This document shows positions 56,533 through 64,000 of a stretch of DNA of 64,000 nucleotides, piece after piece. Positions within the stretch are counted from its first letter, which is position 1. Each line of letters opens with the position of its first letter. The stretch comes from Chloranthus sessilifolius (lineage: Eukaryota > Streptophyta > Magnoliopsida > Chloranthales > Chloranthaceae), in assembly GCA_021018995.1 (NCBI GenBank), contig CM037587.1, positions 65,057,604 through 65,121,603 of the forward strand. The letters run 5' to 3'. The translations under genes and the position numbers were made by a program. A model generated the notes under the pieces. It did no database searches and was not told the DNA's origin. It worked only from the letters and a program-made list of their open reading frames with translations.

Positions 56533-56602
56533 AGGAAGTACACCTCCAACAACTTCATTCCGTTCTTTTTGCATCTTTCTTCTACTCCCAAATTTTTTTA
56601 CC

Positions 56603-56820
56603 ATGGCGAATCTACCAACTTGTTCTGAAATATGGAGGCTTTTACCCGCCTCATGCAACGCCATGAGGAGGAGATTACTGCAGTCCTAGAAGAAAGAGGG
56701 CGGATAATTAGTGAAATCATCGCTCTCTTCTCCTCTCTCCCTATTTCAGACTAGACCAATGAACCACCGCCTTCATCCCCTAATCATTCCACACCACCAT
56801 CCCCTCCTAAATCTTCTTAA
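56603..56820 (+). pseudogene. Ath-5 short last ORF remnant
   Basis: It begins at an ATG in ACCATGGCG (good plant start context) with MANLPTCSEIW. It includes a charged helical stretch with MQRHEEEITAVLEERGRII and a Ser/Pro tail with PPPSSPNHS. The build and position are like the short last ORF of Ath-2. No family recognised. Part of a fossil; broken. Confidence 0.4.
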
Positions 56821-57299
56821 AACATCCTTTTCCCTTTTCTATTAGACGTATCCACCATAGGAGAGTGTCCTTGTTTCTTTTGGAGCAACGAATTTTGGAT
56901 AGAAGCCAAGGGTCGATCTTTATCGATGAAGATTTATATCTTGGACGTTGCTGCCGGTGTCTAGTTAGATTAGTGCGTGTCTAGATTTTTCCTAGGATTA
57001 TTTTCTTTAATGTAATTAGTTTTTAGAAATTAGTTTTTAGTTCTTTCTTTTTATCTTTGTACATATACAGTAATATATAAAATTTTCTTTTTAATTTTTC
57101 TTGTTACTAACCTACTAACTTTTATTTTTTGATACTAACCACTAACATTTTTGTTATTTTTGTCTTTGAGATATAAAATCATTGTGTTTTCCTCAAGTTT
57201 GGGGGAAATATTCCTTACAGAATTTTTTTTCACAACCAGTAAGAAATCAGAGATAACAATAATTTTTAGGTAAAATTTTCTATATCCCCTATTTTTGCG

Positions 57300-57340
57300 C
57301 CAATGAGGGCATTGTTCGATTTAAGTTTGGGGGGGATATA
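57300..57340 (+). promoter_or_regulatory. Ath-5 second PPT-like block
   Basis: AATGAGGGCATTGTTCGA and then TAAGTTTGGGGGGGATA, about 1.8 kb before the 3' LTR. It is the counterpart of the blocks in Ath-1, Ath-2 and Ath-3. Confidence 0.65.
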
Positions 57341-58240
57341 CATTTGTATAAATTAGTTTAGTTTATTTTTGCATAAATTATTTTTCTGTTTCTATTTTCA
57401 GCAGTAGTTTAATTTTTTTTTATTTAACCATCACATGTGAATATGATAGAAAATTTTCAATATGAAATTTTTATGATCCATCATAGTGAAAAGTTCAATA
57501 ATCATAATGATAGAGCAGTTGCAATTCATGTTTAGTCTCCTCTGAGCACTATATCAAAAAGATGAATGTTTGAAACTATAAATTAATTTAAGCTGCAAAC
57601 ATTTAGAATACAGTTTCAAAAATATATACCAAGTGAGCTTTAGAGCCATATTCCTCTTTTATTCAGAGAGACTGCTATCCATTCAAAATTTAAATTATAT
57701 AAAAAAATTTATTTTGAGAAATCTCATATATCTAAAATTAGAATCGAAATATTCTGTGATTATGAATATTTGTTTACTTTAGAACTATCTATGAAATATA
57801 TCAAAGCAATGTAACATCCACTCTAGTAAATTGTAAAAATGATCAAAGGCCATCTTTTGATAAATCAGAACTAAAAAGCCAAAATCCTAGAAAATCGTAT
57901 CCTTTGAACCCATATTAGAAGCTTAAACCAAATTTTCTTTGTACCGTGATTTTATAAATCCTGAACCATATATTCTACCTAAAGCTTTCAACCTTTAACC
58001 CTTACAATTTTCTGAGAGTTTAGAATACAAAAGAAGGGTAGAAGAAGGAGTGAAAGGAGTATGAGTTAAAAAAGAAATAAGGGATATGAAGAAAAGGGTA
58101 CAGTAGAAGAAATTATGAGAATATGGGAAAAGAATGAAAAATTGTAAAAGAAAAAGATGATTTGAAGAAGTATTGAAAAGAAATCGTAAAATACGATTCT
58201 ACACAAGAGTTTCCAAACTAAGAAAAAAAAAAAAGGGATT

Positions 58241-58244
<4 letters not shown>

Positions 58245-58277
<33 letters not shown>
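58245..58277. repeat. (TA)n microsatellite
   Basis: About 15 TA units in a row, after an AAATA lead, inside the Ath-5 3' non-coding region. Confidence 0.95.
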
Positions 58278-58279
<2 letters not shown>

Positions 58280-58904
58280 GAATAAGTTATCCAACTTTAT
58301 GGATACTTACTGATATTGATATGAGAAGAAGACAAGAAGAAGATAAAAAAGGAAGAGCTAAATTCTCAGAAAAGAATAATTTTGAATCCTATCTACCTTT
58401 CTTTGACACCTTCTAAAACCCAAAGCCCCATTATAACCTGAAGGAAAAGACCTTTGTGATTTACGAATTGCAAAAGATTGAGTCTATTAGAGATATATGC
58501 TATAGATACTATGAATAAACGGATAAATCATATAAATAGGATTGATTATCCATTCTATGAGATTTCAGTCAAATATCCTTTGAATTTTTTGACAATATTG
58601 AGAGAACCCAAAATTTCGATATTCTTTTTGAGAGTATGCCAATAGTGAGAGTTTGGATGAAAATATTTTCTAAATCTGTAGTTTAGAAAAATTTATAAAG
58701 AATAAACTGTTCACCGATACGCACACACTCCACGATTTACACAATTGAAATTGTTGAGTTCTGATCAAGGATAATTGCTAGGATGGAAAGTAAAGATAAA
58801 ATATTTGAAAATTTTGAAAGATCATAACAACTATGTGGTGATTAAATTATTTAGTTTTTAATTTAAATTATTACCTTTTTAAGTTTTGAAAATTTCAGAA
58901 ATAT

Positions 58905-59036
58905 TTGAAGTTTGTAGGTAACTTCACTGAAAACCTTCAAGAGACTACAACTCCTCCACTGAGGATCACCTAGGGGTTTAAAGGCTTAATGCATCCGCTA
59001 AATGCAATCGTGTTCCCTACAAAAGTGGCAATTTAG
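58905..59036 (+). promoter_or_regulatory. Ath-5 conserved three-hairpin block
   Basis: TGAAGTTTGTAGGTAACTTCA opens it. The middle hairpin is kept as CTgAGG/CCTAG around ATCA and the third as TGCAT/ATGCA; the first is weaker. Sequence between hairpins also matches Ath-1/2/3. Confidence 0.75.
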
Positions 59037-59092
59037 ATTTTTAGAATAAAATAGTTATTTTTTCTTATTTGCTAGGGACTAGCAAAGCTGAA

Positions 59093-59103
59093 GTTTGGGG
59101 GTG
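59093..59103 (+). promoter_or_regulatory. Ath-5 polypurine tract
   Basis: AGTTTGGGGGTG directly before the TGATCAG start of the 3' LTR. Confidence 0.85.
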
Positions 59104-60569
59104 TGATCAGTCACATAATTTACCAATTTATTACCCTTAACTTAGTGTTGCTAGGACTTAGTTTGTTACTAATAAGTTATTGATGTGCAGATATTAAGAA
59201 AAGATAACAAAATAGAGTCAAAATATTAATATTCATCAAAATGAACTCATTAAACAGTAAGAATGACAATAGAACCAAAAGATGAATCCCCACTTACCAG
59301 AAAGAGTGAAAAATTGTTATTTACGATTTTCCAAGAGTTAGAGACTATGGAAGCCAAAGAATCATTATTAACGATTATCCAAAAGAAGCACTCTAGGAAG
59401 CGTAGTTAAAGAATCGTATTTTACGATTTTCCAGCGAATCGCCTGAATTTTCATAAGAGTAAGCAGTATGAAGATAAAGAATTGTAATTTACAATTTTCC
59501 ACTAGAGAAGAGATAGAAAATCATTATTAACGACTCTACAATTGAATCTCAACCCAGTGTTGCTGTTCACGGGAGAATTTCTACTGCCATATGTAGAATT
59601 AGAAGGGTTCTACAATTAGAAGTTCTACTGATTACGAATCCAAGAAGATTTTTAGAAGGACTCTGTTGCTGAAGATTAAAGAACATTCTAGAAGCATCAA
59701 CCGTGGAAAGCAAGAAAAGAATTATAAAATTAGAAGTAGAATTGTATTAGGATAGTTTAATTTCTTTTAATAGAATTAGAAGTTTTATAAGCCAACCCCT
59801 TATGATCTACAAATAAGAGGGCTTGGTATAGAATAGGTATCGAAGAATTTCAACATCAATTGATGCATGAGGTTGGATTTTCTTCTGATCAGTAGTCTAA
59901 CATAGTTAGCATAGTTTAGATATCCAAGGTTCCTCGATCACAATTGACGACTGGGATTGAGAGCTGAAGATTAGAGTAGATATCTATAGTTTCTCAGAAG
60001 CAATTGACGACTGTAACTGAGGGGTAATAGATATAATTTTTATTGTTTTTTTTAGTTTAGAATTTATTGCTTTGTAAATATCTTCAAGTTTTGATTTGAA
60101 TTGATGACTCAAGTTGGAATTTGCATATTAGTGTAACGGTTTTACTTTTCCATCTTTAGTTTTCTAGAGTTTGATTGACGCCTAAATTTTTGGTTGATTG
60201 TTGATTAGATTAAATCTGTATTTATAGGATTTTAGTATTGATTGACACCCAATGCTAGAAGAATTGATGTATGGTGTAACGGTACCGTTTAATTTTATAA
60301 ATATCCAATAGCAGAAGATTGTGATTGATGACCATAATCTGAAGTTTGAGGATTAGGATTCATTTAATGCACTTTAGATTAAGAAAATTCTTTATTCATA
60401 TTTCTCCCATAGTTTAGGAATCTTAAAAGATAAATATAAGTTTTCAGAAAACTAGATTAACAGTAATATATCTATCTTCGTGGGAACGATCCTATACTAG
60501 CTCTACAATTTACATTATGCGCTTGCAATAGGTTAAGACTTAATTAGATGCACATATAAGTAGCGATTA
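59104..60569 (+). repeat. Ath-5 3' LTR
   Basis: 1,466 bp, TGATCAGTCA to AGCGATTA (terminal CA changed to TA). Same order of motifs as the 5' LTR. Confidence 0.9.
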
Positions 60570-60740
60570 GGTGCCCTATGGGTGCCACCAGTACTAACTA
60601 ATTTTCTATGTGTTTAAGGTGGGTGCTTTGAGAATTTTGGTTGACCTGACCTCAGGCAGTTAGTCATCTAGCACAGTCAGGTCACACCAGTGTCTAGTCA
60701 ATAAATTGACCGATATAGAGATCGAGGGACAGGTGTTACA
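60570..60740 (-). repeat. LTR-like sequence (Tekay-type terminus), second part
   Basis: It continues 52169-53310 across the Ath-5 insertion. On the minus strand it starts TGTAACACCTGTCCCTCG at 60740. Non-coding. Confidence 0.4.
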
Positions 60741-60966
60741 AATAGTCTACCATTCCACTAGGAGGTGACGATAGTGGTGACTCGTATCATGCGGTATTCG
60801 AACAGTCTGACCCCCCAACCAAGAGACCTTCGGTGATGCGTAATCTCCCTTCACGGCGGAGAGTGGTCCAAGCCCATCCTCAAGAACCTACCCAATGTGG
60901 TCCTCTACCTCTGGTTCTGGGACATAAAGGAAGAGCTTTGATCTTTCTTATGGGTTACTTGATTGC
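60741..60966. other. Unassigned sequence
   Basis: No repeat or domain recognised. A plus-strand frame at about 60865-60950 could be the decayed upstream part of the following ORF, but this is not supported. Confidence 0.3.
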
Positions 60967-61221
60967 TTGGATGGGTTTCAAACATCTCTTGACACCCTTG
61001 TAAGTCAACACCACGCCTCAAACACCAACTACAATAGATTTATAGAGATATTGGAGGAAATGAAGGTAAACAACTTTATCGACATGCCCATGTTTATAGA
61101 ACTATGTGTTAGGGTGGAACAAACTAGCTCTCGATTGACAGAAATAATCCTCAAGATGGCCCCAAAGCATCACCAAGCATACCTATTTACATTGCTTAGG
61201 AGGCCGTGGCCACCTCAATAG
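60967..61221 (+). pseudogene. Short ORF next to a PIF/Harbinger transposase, possibly its partner protein
   Basis: 84 residues, MDGFQTSLDTLVSQHHASNTNYNRF to LLRRPWPPQ. It is helix-rich (EILEEMKVNNF, RLTEIILKM). PIF/Harbinger elements usually encode a second, Myb/SANT-like protein beside the transposase, often with a helical C-terminus like this; I see no Myb domain here. It lies 60 bases before the transposase frame on the same strand. The identity is a guess from context. Confidence 0.3.
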
Positions 61222-61282
61222 CCTTGCCTTTCTTTTACTCTTTAAAATAAACTTCTACATTATCCTTAAATTAATAGGTTGA

Positions 61283-62441
61283 ATGGCACCTCCAACCTTG
61301 TTCAATGAAGAATTGATCATCATGTTGATAATGGGTTTCATCATCACTACGACTGTCTACTATTTTACCCTCAGTCCTGAAGGACGGCGACGACACAACT
61401 CGATCTTCATTGTACCCTTATATGTCACGGAGACACTTAACTACTATTCAGATATTGCATACAAACTCTTTCCCATGCACACACCTGCATTTAAGAGTTT
61501 ATGTAATAGCCTAAGGTTGAGGAGTCTCCTACAAGATACACAAAGGATGATGTTCGAGGTGGTCATGGCAACATTCCTTTACACGGTAGCTCAAAATCAA
61601 AAGAATCGTGTCGTGCAAGATAGATTTCAGCATTCAAGGTCAATCATTAGCCTCTCCTTTAATAGTGTACTTGTCTCTATTTTTGCTCTCTACCCCGAGT
61701 TTGTGAAGCAAGCAATAAGCACCACGCCCCTAAGCTCTTGAACAGGCCTTGGTTGTATCCTTGGTTCAAGGATGTTGTAGGAGTCATCAATGGTACACAT
61801 GTAGATGTTACGGTTCTGAAGAAAGACTCGCAACGATATCGAAATCGCAAACGAGCAACATCACTGAATGTTTTGTGTTCTGTGATCTTCGATATGCTCT
61901 TCCAATATGTATTCCCTGGATGGGAGGGCTCTAGTCCTGACTATAAAGTTTTCGCAAGTGTGCTGTCAAGGCCCCTCAATAGGCTACATGTGCCATAAGG
62001 CAAAAACCATCTTGCTGATAGGGCTATTCCAACATACAGGGGTTTCTAGCTCCGCTCCGTAGGGTAAGATACCATATTTAAGAGTTTAATAGCTCAAATC
62101 CCCCTGTCACTCCCCAAGAACTTTTCAACAAGCGACATGCCCCCTTGCGCAATATGGTGGAACACACTTTCAGGGTTCTTCAACAATGGTTACCAATACT
62201 AAAAAATTGAACAAGATTCTCCATTAAAATACAAGTGAGGATAGTCATTGCATGTTGTATACTTTATAATTATATTAGGATGTATGATGAAGATGATCCA
62301 TTCTTTGGTGTGCAACCATGGGTTTTCATCGAGCCTGTCGTACGATACGCTCATTTATATAAAAAACTAGAGTCACCACCCGGAGCTTTTAGTGTCCCGG
62401 GAAACCTCAAATCAATATTAAATGCACCGAAGTGCCAAATA
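61283..62441 (+). pseudogene. PIF/Harbinger transposase (ALP1-like), broken
   Basis: The first frame (61283-61741, 152 aa) starts MAPPTLFNEE and has an N-terminal hydrophobic stretch. A helical segment follows (LRLRSLLQDTQRMMFEVVMATFLYTVAQNQKNRVVQDRFQHS) like the helix-turn-helix region of ALP1/Harbinger transposases. The second frame (61738-61998) has the DDE nuclease start: WLYPWFKDVVGVINGTHVDV, where the family has GAIDGTH, so Asn replaces the first catalytic Asp. FPGWEGSSPDYKVF then keeps the second Asp. The Glu region MVEHTFRVLQQWLPIL lies near 62150-62210 and CCILYNYIR near 62248. Frame changes occur near 61738 and 62000, and there is a stop after LPILKN. No terminal inverted repeats were found; the right side is cut by the Tat-B LTR. 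Confidence 0.75.
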
Positions 62442-63023
62442 TGACTCTGATTTACTGATTCATGCCAAAGGCTCTCGGATAGGGGCTTCGGTTATCGATT
62501 GGGAAGGTGTTAGGCACCCGATCAACCCACTCGAATGCGATCTCTACTTATAGCCAAGTAAAAGACAAAATAAGAATAAAAAGAGCACTTCCTCTTGCCC
62601 AAAGGCACTTTGATCCTATTTGTGCCCCTCCGTAATCACCGAGATTTCGACGACGTAACTGCACAAATTCAAGGATTGGGGAAAAGCCAAGAAGGTAGAG
62701 TAGAGGGGAGAGCAGGAGCTCTCGAGCCCTTGTAGCATGGTTGTGGACCTTCGTAGGTGTACTTGACGAGCTTATGGTAGCTTGAACGGTTGAAGGATGG
62801 GTTCTAACTCCTAAGACTTGACGGCTAAGGGGTAGGAGAAGAGAGCTAGAGAGTAGTTCTCACCTAAACTAAGGGACTTTTGATGGATGATAAGGTCTAA
62901 GGGAAGTTTTAAAGTTCTGGAAATTTGTATGGGATTGGAGCAGCAAAGGGGGAAAAGGACTCTCTTAATCTTTTCTCTCTTTTGGAGAAAAATTTCAAGC
63001 CATTTGCAAGGGGGGTGCCTCTC

Positions 63024-63031
63024 TATTTATA
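63024..63031 (-). promoter_or_regulatory. Tat-B LTR TATA box
   Basis: CTATAAATAGAGAGG on the minus strand, about 280 bases downstream of the hairpin array. Confidence 0.65.
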
Positions 63032-63306
63032 GAGAAAGGGTAGGTTAAGGGGTACATAAATGCTAATGGGATTAGCAATTAGGTAATCCTAATATCTAAG
63101 GATTCCTAGGGTTTTGGGAGCTTAGATACATGGGAAAGTGGTTCGATGGTAGATGATAGGGTGGGGTTTCAAATGACTAGAGGGTTGTAAATGGGGTAAA
63201 TGAGGGTGCAACAGTCCTAAAGAAATCGACCTTAAACATTGGGATGGTCAACAAGTCAAACCCCAAAAGTCAAATTCGGGCAAAAACCAGAATTTACTGT
63301 AACTAA

Positions 63307-63507
63307 GTCTGGCGTGTGTATTACACACGCTAGGCATATGTACAGTGCCTGAGAAGTCCACGGCCCGCTGGAGGGCCCATCTATGCTTAGCGTGTTTATT
63401 ATACACGCTAAGCCACTTCTGTGAAAATGGCCTAGTGTGTATAATATACACGCTAGGCAACATTTCTCCAGAAATGGCCTAGCATTGTATTATACATGCT
63501 AAGCATG
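63307..63507 (-). repeat. Tat-B U3 array of four ~30-bp hairpins
   Basis: Units at about 63307-63336, 63384-63414, 63429-63458 and 63477-63507. The shared form is GCCTAGCGTGT, a short AT centre, then ACACGCTAGGC. Units 1-3 are nearly perfect palindromes; unit 4 has lost CpGs. Spacers differ in length and sequence. Confidence 0.88.
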
Positions 63508-63879
63508 CCCACCTTCTCGAGAGGTTCAGCCAAAAGCTATTTTTAGGTTCGAAACTTCAGATTGGCCTAACTTTTGATGTATGACTCGGATCGGGGTGAT
63601 TCTTAGCTTGTTGAAAAGCCGAGATCCTCTACTTTCCAAAGGTATAAGATTTAGTTTCAGTAGAGGTTCCTGCAAGCTTTGGCACACTTTTCTCTAATCA
63701 TTCTCCGGGAAGGTTAACTACGGGTACAGAGAGGTTAGGAGTAATTCCTAATGGTTTAGGCAAGTTTCTAAGGGTTGTGGAAGGTTCCTAAGGGTATGGA
63801 GATGCTATCGGAAGCTCTGGGGTGCACCTTTCTTGATGTATGCTTCAATTGGACCTTGGGCCAAATTTGGGTATCTACA

Positions 63880-64000
63880 GATGCCCCTCTTTGGTATCCG
63901 ATCACTAATGATCGAATGCTAAAGACAAGAGACATCCGAAGAGACCCAAGGCAACACTGACGGGTCCACCGTATTCAAAACAAACCTCAAACATCAGGTA
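63880..64000 (-). promoter_or_regulatory. Tat-B polypurine tract and end of its internal region
   Basis: On the minus strand AAAGAGGGGCATC (63892-63880) directly precedes the LTR and is the typical Tat/Ogre PPT. The remaining ~110 bases are non-coding 3' internal sequence. Confidence 0.75.

Larger units (their letters stand above)
56821..58904 (+). other. Ath-5 3' non-coding region
   Basis: About 2 kb, AT-rich, no coding potential. It contains the second PPT-like block, a palindromic copy of the family motif (AATCGTAAAATACGATT at 58182-58198) and a (TA)n run. Parts around 57590-57700 are distantly like the Ath-1/2/3 3' region (ACCAAGTGAG.. block). Confidence 0.6.
53311..60569 (+). mobile_element. 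Ath-5: gag-only Athila-like element with two LTRs
   Basis: 7,259 bp with LTRs 53311-54766 and 59104-60569 and a perfect target duplication GGTGC (53306-53310 and 60570-60574). The internal region has a PBS-like site, gag, an internal motif array with TATA box, a short ORF, a second PPT-like block, a (TA)n run, the three-hairpin block and a PPT, but no protease, RT, RNase H or integrase. This is the build of a non-autonomous gag-bearing (TR-GAG-like) element. About 20 differences in the first ~230 LTR bases suggest it is older than Ath-2 and Ath-3. Broken gag. Confidence 0.88.
62442..63879 (-). repeat. Tat-B 3' LTR (second Tat element, continuing right of window)
   Basis: About 1,438 bp. In element sense TGTAGATACCCAAATTTGGC opens it, as in Tat/Ogre LTRs, and it probably ends at GAGTCA where it meets the transposase remnant. 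It includes GTGCCTAACACCTTCCC near its end, a string common in Tat/Ogre LTRs. The right border is firm (PPT adjacent); the left border is the nearest TG...CA fit. Contents: four hairpins (63307-63507) and TATAAATA at 63031-63024. Confidence 0.65.

Noticed and set aside
1-64000. Host protein-coding genes, tRNA or rRNA genes
   Set aside because: All protein similarity I could recognise is to transposable elements; no tRNA cloverleaf or rRNA sequence was noticed on reading, though a dedicated scan was not possible.

Overview
This window looks like repeat-rich nuclear DNA of a flowering plant with a large genome. I found no host gene, rRNA or tRNA in it. Almost every base belongs to nested, decayed Ty3/gypsy LTR retrotransposons of the plant Athila and Tat lineages, with part of a probable Tekay-like LTR and a fragment of a PIF/Harbinger DNA transposon. 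The species cannot be named from the sequence.

Layout. (1) Tat-A, a Tat-lineage element on the minus strand, runs from its 5' LTR (50162-52168) leftward out of the window. Its pieces are gag 47413-50006, protease 29253-29885, an acidic linker with a G-patch-like motif 14616-16396, and an integrase end at 653-1250. Three Athila elements split these pieces: Ath-1 (+, 1251-14615), Ath-2 (+, 16397-29252, two full LTRs) and Ath-3 (-, 29886-47412, two full LTRs). (2) Ath-3 itself carries a solo Athila LTR in the opposite orientation (32987-35473), with a perfect 5-bp target duplication GCTCA. (3) Tat-A sits in a minus-strand LTR-like sequence with a Tekay-type terminus. That sequence also hosts Ath-5 (+, 53311-60569, perfect duplication GGTGC), a gag-only Athila relative without pol. 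(4) The right edge holds a broken PIF/Harbinger transposase (61283-62441) and then the minus-strand 3' LTR of a second Tat element, Tat-B (about 62442-63879).

Main observation. All seven LTR types (four Athila elements including the solo LTR's relative, Tat-A, Tat-B, Ath-5) carry their own short, mostly palindromic, CpG-containing motif repeated many times just upstream of the LTR TATA box, in U3. The core differs by family: CTCGAG, CCTATCGAA, CTCGCGAG, AATCG/CGATT, a roughly 30-bp imperfect palindrome in Tat-A, and a roughly 30-bp hairpin in Tat-B. In the four Athila-type elements with an internal region the same family motif returns in a second array after pol (or gag), upstream of the last ORF. 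In Ath-3 and Ath-5 a good TATA box lies between that array and the ORF. The arrangement suggests an internal U3-like promoter for the last ORF, and recalls the family-specific motif/anti-silencing-protein pairs of VANDAL DNA transposons.

In contrast, three non-coding blocks are strongly conserved across these families: a three-hairpin block about 60-190 bases before the main polypurine tract, a second polypurine-tract-like block 1.5-1.8 kb before the 3' LTR (about 4.1 kb in Ath-3 because of the solo LTR inserted there), and a palindromic box of about 45 bp in the transcribed half of the Athila LTRs. All retroelements are treated as fossils; most carry many breaks.
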